Shown here one piece after another: positions 1 through 6,088 of a DNA stretch of 6,088 nucleotides. Each line of letters starts with the position of its first letter. Position 1 is the stretch's first letter. The position numbers and the translations under genes are program-made. A model generated the notes under the pieces. It was not told the DNA's origin, searched no databases, and saw only the letters and a program-made list of their open reading frames with translations. The DNA comes from an uncultured Bryobacterales bacterium (GTDB taxonomy: Bacteria > Acidobacteriota > Terriglobia > Bryobacterales > Bryobacteraceae): positions 2,780 to 8,867 of the forward strand of contig CALMAV010000490.1 of NCBI GenBank assembly GCA_937859895.1, in the 5' to 3' direction.

Positions 1-1
1 G

Positions 2-811
2 TACGGACTCACTCGCGCTGATGAGAGACTGCTCCGATTGCACGCTGGCGACATAACTCGATACTGCGGCTCCCTTTCTGCGGTGGCCGAATTAGGCAGT
101 GGCAGCGGTAAAAAGACTACTCACATACTGCAGTCCGCTCTCAGCGGAAATGCTGGATTGACTTACTATCCAATTGACGTTTCCTCCGGTGCGCTAAGCG
201 CATGTGAGCGTGAAATTGGAACGCTATGCCGGGTGATTCCTGTGTGCCAGAACTGGCTGGAGGGGTTAGCCGCTCTCGCGAGTAGCAGACAAGCCGGTCC
301 GCTTCTTCTCCTCTTCCTAGGCAGTTCCATCGGCAACCTGGAGCGCAATCAGATCCCCAGCTTTCTCAGCCAAATTCGATCGTATCTGCAGGGGGGCGAC
401 TTCTTCCTGCTTGGCGCAGATCTGGTCAAGGATGTCAGCACCATGCTTGCCGCCTACGATGATCCAACGGGTGTTACTGCGGCTTTCAATCTCAACCTGC
501 TAGGCAGGATCAATCGTGAACTGGACGCTGACTTCAACTTGCGTTGCTTCCGGCATGAGGCACGCTGGAATAAGGAGCATCGGCGAATCGAAATGCATCT
601 GGTTTCCCTGCGTGATCAGCGTGTTCGTATTGGTGCAGTTGATGCCACCTACCTGTTCCAGGCAGGCGAGACTATCTGGACTGAGTCTTCGCACAAGTTT
701 GAGATTCCCGAACTCAATCACTTCGCTCTCCGCAGCGGGTTTTCTCCTGTTGCGACGTGGGTAGACGACCAGTGGCCATTGGCTGAAACTCTCTGGCGAG
801 CAGTTGCATAG
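2..811 (+). CDS. egtD: L-histidine N-alpha-methyltransferase EgtD, 5' end cut by window edge
   Basis: This is a SAM-dependent methyltransferase that trimethylates the alpha-amino group of histidine to hercynine, the first step of ergothioneine synthesis in the cytoplasm. The frame is open to the left edge, and its first codons read YGLTRADERLLRLHAG, which matches the conserved region before the SAM site of this family (Pfam Methyltransf_33). The TTG at 38 is therefore internal, not the start. Visible motifs: SAM-binding loop ELGSGSGKKT (nt 89-118), acidic post-I motif PIDVS (about nt 170-184), FLGSSIGN (nt 314-337), GADLVKD followed by AAYDD (about nt 413-463), and TESSHKF (nt 680-700), the region whose Glu and Ser contact histidine in characterised EgtD. 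About 269 codons are visible; the family is about 320 aa, so roughly 50 residues are missing on the left. The ergothioneine partner EgtB is not visible and could lie upstream. rpiA follows 47 nt downstream. The frame is intact, with no sign of decay. Confidence 0.92.
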   Translation, partial: YGLTRADERLLRLHAGDITRYCGSLSAVAELGSGSGKKTTHILQSALSGNAGLTYYPIDVSSGALSACEREIGTLCRVIPVCQNWLEGLAALASSRQAGPLLLLFLGSSIGNLERNQIPSFLSQIRSYLQGGDFFLLGADLVKDVSTMLAAYDDPTGVTAAFNLNLLGRINRELDADFNLRCFRHEARWNKEHRRIEMHLVSLRDQRVRIGAVDATYLFQAGETIWTESSHKFEIPELNHFALRSGFSPVATWVDDQWPLAETLWRAVA

Positions 812-858
812 CTCATTGGCTTAGCCCGGCACCAGAAACGCTAATCTGGATAGCAGCC

Positions 859-1551
859 ATGAGTACATCTGCTGACCAGTTGAAACAAGTCGCTGCGGAC
901 GCCTCCGCAGAATTCCTGAAAGACGGGCAGATCGTGGGTTTGGGTTCGGGTACCACCGCTGCCCTTGCCGTCGGTGCTATCGGCCGCCGTGTTGCTTCGG
1001 GTTTGCGAATCACTGGTATCTCAACCTCGGAAAAGACCACTGCTCAAGCGCGGGAGCTTCGCATTCCCCTAGCAACTCTGGCCGAGCACCCGGCTATCGA
1101 TATCACTATCGACGGGGCGGATGATGTGGAACTGCACACACTCAACCTGATCAAAGGCGGAGGCGGCAATCTGCTTCGAGAGAAAATCGTTGCCGCGGCC
1201 AGTGCCCGCTTGGTGATTGTGGTGGACAAAAGCAAACTGGTGGACCGTCTAGGAAGTCATTCGCCAGTGCCGGTGGAAGTAGTTCGTTTCGGATGGGAGG
1301 CGACCGCCAAACGCTTAACGGCATTGAACCTCAACCCCAAGCTACGCAAGGGCGACGGCGATGAGCCGTACATCACCGACGGGGGGAACTATATCCTTGA
1401 TTGCGCGGTCGGGCCTATCTCGTCCGCCGATCAGTTAGGTCACGAGCTGGATAGTGTTATTGGTGTTGTGGAGCACGGGTTGTTTCTTGGCATTACCTCG
1501 CAAGTTCTAATAGGGACTCCGGATGGAGTTCAGACTTTAAATCGCGCGTAA
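859..1551 (+). CDS. rpiA: ribose-5-phosphate isomerase A
   Basis: This cytoplasmic enzyme interconverts ribose 5-phosphate and ribulose 5-phosphate in the non-oxidative pentose phosphate pathway. The 230-aa length is normal for RpiA. The family motifs appear in order: phosphate-binding GLGSGTT (27-33), STSEKT (55-60), DGADD (85-89), KGGGGNLLREK (99-109), DKSK (123-126), PVEV (138-141), TDGGN (173-177), GVVEHGLF (202-209) and a C-terminal IGTPDGV. D85, D88, K99 and E108 align with the E. coli active-site residues D81, D84, K94 and E103. Two small departures from the commonest motifs are DGADD instead of DGADE and TDGGN instead of TDNGN; neither touches the aligned catalytic residues. The ATG at 859 fits the family N-terminus, but the upstream Shine-Dalgarno is weak (GGA at 848-850, 8 nt before). 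Given the 47-nt gap from egtD, it is probably transcribed with egtD. Confidence 0.97.
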   Translation: MSTSADQLKQVAADASAEFLKDGQIVGLGSGTTAALAVGAIGRRVASGLRITGISTSEKTTAQARELRIPLATLAEHPAIDITIDGADDVELHTLNLIKGGGGNLLREKIVAAASARLVIVVDKSKLVDRLGSHSPVPVEVVRFGWEATAKRLTALNLNPKLRKGDGDEPYITDGGNYILDCAVGPISSADQLGHELDSVIGVVEHGLFLGITSQVLIGTPDGVQTLNRA

Positions 1552-1589
1552 GCTGTCTCGTTTCGCCGTGCAATCCTAATCGTAAGCTG

Positions 1590-1817
1590 ATGCTATTTCT
1601 ATTTCTCGCCGTACTTGGTGGATTACTGATCGGTGCGATTGCAGGTCGGATTGCAGCCGGGAGAAATAAGTCCTGGCGACCGACTTTCATTGTTACCTCA
1701 ATTATTTCTACGGTCATTTTGTTTCTGATTGCCTTCCGCGTGCTTACCGAGAACAACGTACGTTCCGATGAACCAGCGCAAAAGCAGCAGCAACAACGTA
1801 CTGAACCTGAGCGGTAG
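1590..1817 (+). CDS. small two-segment membrane protein, unknown function
   Basis: I do not recognise this 75-aa protein. Two hydrophobic stretches, about residues 2-19 and 32-50, are separated by a short basic loop (GRIAAGRNKSWR), so a helical hairpin in the inner membrane is likely. A hydrophilic tail of about 23 residues with four consecutive Gln (67-70) follows. The first segment is Gly-rich with small residues (GGLLIGAIAG), which can favour tight helix packing. The start is ATG 1590, 38 nt after the rpiA stop; no good Shine-Dalgarno is seen and the frame is open further upstream, so the start is not certain. Its stop TAG shares one base with the GTG start of the next gene (TAGTG), an arrangement typical of translational coupling. 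The hydrophobic pattern and the overlap support a real gene over a chance frame. Confidence 0.68.
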   Translation: MLFLFLAVLGGLLIGAIAGRIAAGRNKSWRPTFIVTSIISTVILFLIAFRVLTENNVRSDEPAQKQQQQRTEPER

Positions 1818-2203
1818 TGCAAGCCGCAACTCGTCCCAAGCACGACCGCACTCAGTATGAGGGCAAAAACCTTGCACGCCTGCTGCTCGCGATGGGATTG
1901 CCGGCGGCGCTGCTCTACTTTCGAATCCTGCTAAGCACGATAGGAAGCTATACCCAGGCACTCACCCCCGCACAGATCAGCCGTCTCGGCTTTATGTCGA
2001 ACTTGATACTGGTAACTTTTTGTCTGGTCCAGATCTTTTGCGCCCGTTACGTCCAGCGCTTGGTTCCGCCAGGGAAGACCGCTTTGGGGCGATCGCTCCA
2101 GTACGCGGCGGTACTTCTGATGTGCGTCTTCTTTTCGGTGACTGGCGCGATTGTCCTTGAGTCATTCGGCTATATCTTTCTGCTGCGGAGCGGTCGGGTT
2201 TAA
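1817..2203 (+). CDS. small membrane protein with about three predicted segments, unknown function
   Basis: I do not recognise this 128-aa protein. The N-terminal 18 residues are hydrophilic and charged. Hydrophobic segments follow at about residues 20-40 (LLLAMGLPAALLYFRILL), 58-76 (with a Cys at 69 and 75) and 96-115, and the protein ends in a short basic tail. Basic residues flank the segments, as expected for an inner-membrane protein. The GTG start at 1817 overlaps the preceding TAG stop by one base, and GAG at 1809-1811 lies 5 nt upstream as a modest ribosome binding site. Co-expression with the 75-aa membrane protein is likely, and the two may act together. Nothing in the sequence indicates what the pair does or ties it to rpiA or egtD beyond position. 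The frame stays open for 73 codons after the TAA (see findings). Confidence 0.7.
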   Translation: MQAATRPKHDRTQYEGKNLARLLLAMGLPAALLYFRILLSTIGSYTQALTPAQISRLGFMSNLILVTFCLVQIFCARYVQRLVPPGKTALGRSLQYAAVLLMCVFFSVTGAIVLESFGYIFLLRSGRV

Positions 2204-2212
2204 CCCCAGATC

Positions 2213-2230
2213 CAAAGAAAATCTTTGTTT
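2213..2230 (+). terminator. weak terminator-like inverted repeat after the small membrane genes
   Basis: CAAAGA (2213-2218) and TCTTTG (2222-2227) form a perfect 6-bp inverted repeat with a 3-nt AAA loop, followed by TTT. It begins 10 nt after the stop at 2203, which is where a terminator would sit. However, the stem is short and AT-rich and the T run has only three bases. It could be a weak terminator, an mRNA 3'-end hairpin or chance. Confidence 0.3.
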
Positions 2231-2409
2231 GTCACGTTTCCGGTACTGCACGATTGCGGCGAATTAGTACTTGGTTTACCTGACCAGCTTCCCGCTCTCC
2301 ACGAATGGGTTCCCGCCAATGTCAGCTTCCTTGTACTAGACACCGCTACTGTCCTAAGAAAATCCGGGTTTACTGTAAGCAGCTTCATGTCCCTAGAGAC
2401 AGGTGAGTC

Positions 2410-2436
2410 GTGCTGGTACGGGTGATTTCAGCACCC
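2410..2436 (+). promoter_or_regulatory. overlapping inverted repeats upstream of the PEP-CTERM gene
   Basis: Two stems share bases here. GTGCTG (2410-2415) pairs with CAGCAC (2429-2434) across 13 nt, and GGGTG (2420-2424) pairs with CACCC (2432-2436) across 7 nt. They cannot form together. The site lies about 95-120 nt before the ATG at 2532. It could be a protein-binding dyad or an RNA element if transcription starts upstream. The sequence shows the pairing only; any function is inference. Confidence 0.3.
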
Positions 2437-2445
2437 TGCCAATTC

Positions 2446-2468
2446 CTCTTATTCTGCAGAAGCAAGAG
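2446..2468 (+). promoter_or_regulatory. palindromic site, operator candidate upstream of the PEP-CTERM gene
   Basis: A perfect 10-bp palindrome TTCTGCAGAA (2452-2461) is flanked by a second matching pair, CTCTT (2446-2450) and AAGAG (2464-2468). Together they give an imperfect 23-bp dyad. It directly abuts TTGTTC (2469-2474), which resembles a -35 box; a poor -10-like stretch (around 2491-2500, CAGATAAAAC) follows. The layout suits a regulator binding at a promoter, but I recognise no known operator consensus and the promoter boxes are weak. Confidence 0.3.
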
Positions 2469-2517
2469 TTGTTCGGCGGACAAAAACCCGCAGATAAAAC
2501 AACCGCATAACTATCTC

Positions 2518-2522
2518 GGAGG
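2518..2522 (+). promoter_or_regulatory. ribosome binding site of the PEP-CTERM protein gene
   Basis: GGAGG lies 9 nt before the ATG at 2532. It is the strongest Shine-Dalgarno in the window, clearly better than those of rpiA and the two small membrane genes. It fixes the start of this gene and suggests efficient translation. Confidence 0.8.
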
Positions 2523-2531
2523 ACAAGAAAA

Positions 2532-3248
2532 ATGAACCTGAAGAACTTAACCCTGATCGGCGCTGCTCTCCTGCTGTCGAGCCCTGTATTTGGTAGCACC
2601 TATTTCGTAGGCTTTGAAGATACCAAGGGCGGTGACTACGACTATAACGACATGGTGTTCTCGCTCAGCGGCAATGGCTTGACACTGAACTCGAGTGCAT
2701 CGTATTACAGTCAACCAACTCTCGGCACCAGCGGAACGCCATTCTGGAACAACGCATCTTACGATCAGCCATCTGGGACCTACAATATCGGCTACTGCAT
2801 CTACGGTGGCGGCGCCTGCAACAAGGGTGTTGCTCTTGACCCAGGTGCACAGTTTCTGGCCTCTAACCCTACCAGCCATACCGGCTCTGCAAACGATGTA
2901 ACGTTCTCAGTCAACGGCAACGTAAATGCAAACGTACAGGTCCAAGTCACCGCCGCAACCAATGAGCTTGGCTACTATCTGACCGCTGATTCAACCCACG
3001 CTTTTCATGCGCTAACGGGTAACAGCAGCAACGTTTATGACTTCACTCCCGGCGGAAACTTTGGCTTGGTCGAACGCGTTTCCAACCTTGGTACCACATA
3101 CTACTCACAATCAGCACTGGGCACTCAAGATAGCGTATCCCACTTCGCCTACTTCAACACTCCTGCTCCTGAGCCGGGCATGATGGGTCTGATGGGCGCC
3201 GGTTTGGTCGGTGTCGCAGCCCTCCTTCGCCGTAAGAAGTCAGCCTAA
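2532..3248 (+). CDS. secreted PEP-CTERM sorting-domain protein with DUF4114-type motif
   Basis: The 238-aa exported protein has three visible parts. Residues 1-21 are a Sec signal peptide (Lys-containing start, hydrophobic core, likely cleavage near VFG/ST). The mature part opens with FEDTKGGDYDYNDMVF (28-43), the acidic signature of DUF4114-type domains. It continues as a Ser/Thr/Asn/Gly/Tyr-rich, probably beta-rich body with two cysteines (89, 96). The C-terminus is a classical PEP-CTERM signal: PEP (213-215), a Gly/Leu/Val-rich membrane segment (about 217-232), then RRKKSA. In the family this tail is recognised by an exosortase, and the protein is released to the surface or an exopolysaccharide matrix. 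No exosortase is in the window. The start is set by the GGAGG at 2518-2522 and the signal peptide. A strong terminator follows and a 328-nt leader precedes, so it is probably monocistronic. The exact role is unknown; a structural or matrix protein is the likeliest. Confidence 0.93.
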   Translation: MNLKNLTLIGAALLLSSPVFGSTYFVGFEDTKGGDYDYNDMVFSLSGNGLTLNSSASYYSQPTLGTSGTPFWNNASYDQPSGTYNIGYCIYGGGACNKGVALDPGAQFLASNPTSHTGSANDVTFSVNGNVNANVQVQVTAATNELGYYLTADSTHAFHALTGNSSNVYDFTPGGNFGLVERVSNLGTTYYSQSALGTQDSVSHFAYFNTPAPEPGMMGLMGAGLVGVAALLRRKKSA

Positions 3249-3256
3249 TACTCTCA

Positions 3257-3294
3257 GCGGCGCTCAGGACAGCTTGAGCGCCGCCCTTTTGTTT
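3257..3294 (+). terminator. intrinsic terminator of the PEP-CTERM protein gene
   Basis: A perfect 10-bp GC-rich stem, GCGGCGCTCA (3257-3266) with TGAGCGCCGC (3275-3284), encloses an 8-nt loop. It is followed by CC and TTTTGTTT (3287-3294). It starts 8 nt after the TAA at 3246-3248. Read on the opposite strand the same hairpin lacks a following T run, so as a Rho-independent terminator it mainly serves the plus strand. Confidence 0.92.
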
Positions 3295-3359
3295 CCCTCA
3301 GCCTTCCTTACAGTTACCGCCTCAACCCCTTCTCGAATCCCCAGCCAAGGTAAGACCAC

Positions 3360-6088
3360 TTAGAACGAAAGCTTCAAAGCCAATTGCAGTTGACGCGAAG
3401 ACCCTGAATCACCAGTTGGAAAGCGAGTACTGTTAATGAGCCCAAAGGTTGTGGATCCTGCGACCAGCGTCGAGTTAGGCTGACCAAAGTTGGTCTGATT
3501 AAGCAAATCGAAGGCATCACCGCGAATCTGCAATGTCGCCCGCTCATACAGTTTCACGTTCTTTACCAACGACAGATCCAAATTTGCGAAACCGGGACCG
3601 ATCACCACATTACGGCCCAAGTTGCCGAAGACGTTCGACTGCTGCGGAAAGGCGCTGGGCGATACGTAGGAAACGAAGGTGGCAGAACCGTTGCGTGCCG
3701 GGCTGTAACCGGTCAGCACCGGGCCGTTCACGACCGGTCTCAGCGTCCCGGCACCGGTAAGCGTATTGAAGTTCGTATGGAAGTTGATCGGATTGCCGCT
3801 CTGCAATGTTTGAATCAGTGACAACTGCCAGCCGCTAACCAACCGGTTTGCACGAAAAGGCAAATCGTAGACACCGCTCAAAACCAAACGATGCCGTGCA
3901 TCGTAGTCGGAAAGCCCGCGGTCACCGTGCAGGTTGTAACTATCTTGCACCACAACACCCTGAATATTCCGAGAGTTCTCATCGATTGACTTGGACCAGG
4001 TATAGGAACCGCTGAATTGCAAACCAGCCGAATACTGTTTCTGAACAGTCACCCAGAGCGCCTGGTAAGAGGAGTTGGCAACACTCTCATAGACAGTGAT
4101 ATTGCCAAGCGGAAGTCCCGCATCGATACTGTTCGCCGATAGAGCCCGGTATGGGCGGATACCATTCACCGGCTGGTTGTAGTTACGCGCAATGTTGAGG
4201 TCGCTTCCTTTGCTCCCCACATAGCTGATGCGCAGACCATAGTTACTTGCCAGCTGCTGATCAAGGTTGAAGTTCCACGATTGGACATTGGCGTTCTTAT
4301 AACCGTGCGCAACAGAGGTGGGTGAAATGCTTCCGCTAGCAAATCCGTATGCATTCCCCAGAGTCACAAACGGAGTGGTTCTTGTCGGTGAAAATTGGAC
4401 AGGAACTGAGTAGGGAGGGTTGCTCGCCAGCCCTGTTACTAAGCCCGCAGTGGGTTGATCGGTGAAAATTGCATAAGCACTGCGGATTACCGTCTTTGCG
4501 TCGCCACGTACATCCCAGGCGAAGCCAACTCGCGGCTCAAAGTTAAGCGCGCTCTGGTTGTAGGCATACTGCAATCCGCCGCCTTGCCCAACATGCACCA
4601 GCGAGGACGCTACCGGGTCGAACACGACGAAGCGGTTCATCGCCTCGGTCGGTGTTCCGTTCCAGTCATAGCGCAGTCCGAGCGTGAGTGTAAAGTTTGG
4701 GCGCACCTTGTAGGCGTCCTGCACAAAGAATCCTGTTGAAGGAATGTAAATCCGACTTGCCCGATTTGAACTGTTCGCCGAAAAAGATGTGGCCTGGTCA
4801 GCTACAAATGCGTTAATACTCGAAAATCCGAAGCTGCCAGGTGTGCTGGTGAAACTGTCGGCAATCGCCTGCCGATACTCTCCGCCGAACCGCACAGTAT
4901 GCTGACCGCGAACCCAACTCACCGTATCCGAAGCAATAATGGTGTCGTCACCGCGGCCTTGCGGAAATCCGTTGATGCCTCCAAAGGAAAACGCACCGGC
5001 CACGCTGATCTGTGGCAGACCAATGGGTGCGTTCACGCCGCTATTGATGCCGTAATCGGCAGCATTAAAGAGGTTTTGCGGCGCAAAAACGATATGGATG
5101 CGATTGAAACCGGCACGCGCCTCGTTCACCAGTGTTGGGCTAATTGTCTGAGTGTCGACTAAGGTCAGCAGTTGCCTTACTCCATGGCGCTGATCACCAA
5201 AGTTTGGAAGATTATTGCCCTGGGTGGTGGGCTCGTTTCGCTGGTCCTGCTGCATGGCGTAGTACGCGTTGAAGCGATTTGATTCGCTGAAGGTTTGGGT
5301 GAAGTTGGCGGTGCCTTGATAAATGTCTACCGGCGCAATCGCGTTACCAGTGAAGACATTGCCGGCCGAGTTGGCTACTGGAATCAAAGGCAGCAACTGT
5401 CGCAAGACCGGGTCGCTCGAGTTTGCAATTGCCGTGCGATTCGCCGTTGAGAGCACCGGAGTATTGATAGGTAAACTCTGCTGCTGCTTCAGCTGCTCGT
5501 AGCTGAGAAAGAGAAACGTGCGGTCTTTCTTGATCGGAAATCCAACGTCGCCGCCAAACTGATTGCGCCGGAAGGGCGACTGCGGAACTCCGATCGGGTT
5601 CGTGAAATTGCGAGCATCCAACGCATTGTTCCGGAAGTAATCGTAAGCCTCGCCATGAATCTGGTTGGTGCCGGCTCTGGTCGCGATATTTACGATGGAT
5701 CCGGAGTTGCGGCCGTACTCGGCGCTAAAAGTCGAGTTGTCGATCTTGAACTCTTCCACCGTGTTCACCGTCGGCTGAAATGTGATTTGGTTTTGCGCGA
5801 TGTCATTCATGTTCACGCCGTTGATCATGAAGTTGACTGTGTCTTCGCGGCCCCCAGCCGAATTAAAACTGGAAGCGCCCTGACCGCGTAAGGGAGCTGT
5901 CAAAAAGCCGCTTTGCGGTGGTGTGACAGTGCCCGGAACCAGTGGCGCCAGATCTACAAAGTGGCGGCCATTCAGCGGAATCTCCTGCACGGTTTTGCTA
6001 TTGACGACTGTCCCCAAAGTGATGCTGCTGGTTTCAACTACCGGCGTTTGGGCTTCAATCTGAACGGTCTGGCTGGCGTTCGCTACAC
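3360..6088 (-). CDS. TonB-dependent receptor, Oar-like, 5' end cut by window edge
   Basis: This is an outer-membrane beta-barrel protein predicted to take up a ligand with energy from TonB-ExbBD; the substrate is unknown. The frame is open to the right edge: codons before 6017 read QTVQIEAQTPVVETSSIT, so the TTG at 6015-6017 is internal. About 908 residues are visible. The plug comes first, with IPLNGRHFVDLAPLVPG near nt 5990-5930, then INGVNMND and EYGRNSGSIVNIATRAGTN (about nt 5820-5660). A long barrel follows, with repeated aromatic-ended strands such as FRFGGEYRQ-type and LTLGLRYDWNG stretches. The protein ends LALKLSF, with the terminal Phe used for barrel assembly. The region just before the plug normally follows a signal peptide and a carboxypeptidase-regulatory-like (CarboxypepD_reg) domain, which would lie to the right. 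No SusD partner is visible. It converges on the PEP-CTERM gene with a 111-nt gap, and no obvious terminator of its own is seen. The frame is intact throughout. Confidence 0.93.
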   Translation of the reverse strand, partial: VANASQTVQIEAQTPVVETSSITLGTVVNSKTVQEIPLNGRHFVDLAPLVPGTVTPPQSGFLTAPLRGQGASSFNSAGGREDTVNFMINGVNMNDIAQNQITFQPTVNTVEEFKIDNSTFSAEYGRNSGSIVNIATRAGTNQIHGEAYDYFRNNALDARNFTNPIGVPQSPFRRNQFGGDVGFPIKKDRTFLFLSYEQLKQQQSLPINTPVLSTANRTAIANSSDPVLRQLLPLIPVANSAGNVFTGNAIAPVDIYQGTANFTQTFSESNRFNAYYAMQQDQRNEPTTQGNNLPNFGDQRHGVRQLLTLVDTQTISPTLVNEARAGFNRIHIVFAPQNLFNAADYGINSGVNAPIGLPQISVAGAFSFGGINGFPQGRGDDTIIASDTVSWVRGQHTVRFGGEYRQAIADSFTSTPGSFGFSSINAFVADQATSFSANSSNRASRIYIPSTGFFVQDAYKVRPNFTLTLGLRYDWNGTPTEAMNRFVVFDPVASSLVHVGQGGGLQYAYNQSALNFEPRVGFAWDVRGDAKTVIRSAYAIFTDQPTAGLVTGLASNPPYSVPVQFSPTRTTPFVTLGNAYGFASGSISPTSVAHGYKNANVQSWNFNLDQQLASNYGLRISYVGSKGSDLNIARNYNQPVNGIRPYRALSANSIDAGLPLGNITVYESVANSSYQALWVTVQKQYSAGLQFSGSYTWSKSIDENSRNIQGVVVQDSYNLHGDRGLSDYDARHRLVLSGVYDLPFRANRLVSGWQLSLIQTLQSGNPINFHTNFNTLTGAGTLRPVVNGPVLTGYSPARNGSATFVSYVSPSAFPQQSNVFGNLGRNVVIGPGFANLDLSLVKNVKLYERATLQIRGDAFDLLNQTNFGQPNSTLVAGSTTFGLINSTRFPTGDSGSSRQLQLALKLSF

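Noticed and set aside
38..40. TTG as the start of the egtD protein
   Set aside because: The frame is open to the left edge, and the codons before it (YGLTRADERLLR) match the conserved family sequence, so the start is outside the window.
1774..1800. CAG/CAA-rich run as a microsatellite
   Set aside because: It encodes only four Gln residues with mixed codons, too short to call a repeat tract.
1493..1843. 116-codon open frame on the minus strand across the rpiA end and the first small membrane gene
   Set aside because: Its composition is Arg/Ser/Cys-rich and unlike any known family; it is antisense to better supported genes.
2200..2388. 62-codon minus-strand frame in the gap before the PEP-CTERM gene
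   Set aside because: It has no recognisable motif and its start has no convincing ribosome binding site; one weak frame among two on opposite strands.
2413..2431. Sigma-54-like promoter (TGGTACG followed by ATTTCAGC)
   Set aside because: The GG element is present, but the required GC at -12 is not at the correct spacing.
2547..2879. 110-codon minus-strand frame inside the PEP-CTERM gene
   Set aside because: It is fully antisense to a gene with a clear signal peptide and sorting tail, and has no recognisable domain.
4455..5162. Plus-strand open frames of 94 and 87 codons within the receptor gene (also 3533-3760 and 5655-5891)
   Set aside because: They are antisense shadows of the intact 908-residue receptor frame, with no recognisable motifs.
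6015..6017. TTG (minus strand) as the start of the TonB-dependent receptor
   Set aside because: The 23 codons upstream in frame are typical of the region before the plug, and the protein would otherwise lack a signal peptide.

Overview
The window looks like a stretch of chromosome from an acidobacterium, most likely class Terriglobia. The strongest evidence is the large minus-strand gene at the right. It encodes an Oar-like TonB-dependent outer-membrane protein of the kind greatly expanded in that group: a P-L-N-G-R-H-F plug motif, a long Asn/Ser/Thr-rich barrel and a C-terminal Phe. A PEP-CTERM surface protein with a DUF4114-type motif next to it fits a Gram-negative with exopolysaccharide-linked protein sorting. 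The taxonomic call is inference; there is no rRNA or other marker gene here.

Left part (about 1-2203, plus strand): four co-directional genes lie close together. The first is the 3' part of egtD (histidine-specific methyltransferase, first step of ergothioneine synthesis), cut by the window edge. Then come rpiA (ribose-5-phosphate isomerase A), a 75-aa protein with two predicted membrane segments, and a 128-aa protein with about three. Gaps are 47 nt, 38 nt and a 1-nt overlap (TAGTG), so co-transcription is plausible. The first two are soluble metabolic enzymes; the two membrane proteins are unrecognised.

Middle part (2204-3300): a 328-nt gap without a convincing gene holds several inverted repeats. 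It leads into a well-formed ribosome binding site and the PEP-CTERM protein gene. That gene ends in a clear intrinsic terminator, so it is probably its own transcription unit.

Right part (3360-6088, minus strand): the TonB-dependent receptor gene converges on the PEP-CTERM gene. Its 5' end (signal peptide and probably a carboxypeptidase-regulatory-like domain) lies beyond the window.

I see no mobile element, CRISPR array, tRNA, rRNA, defence system or other clearly novel system. Most of the window is ordinary housekeeping and envelope content. What deserves a second look is the dyad-rich leader of the PEP-CTERM gene, the overlapping pair of small membrane proteins, and the frame that stays open past the stop of the second of these.
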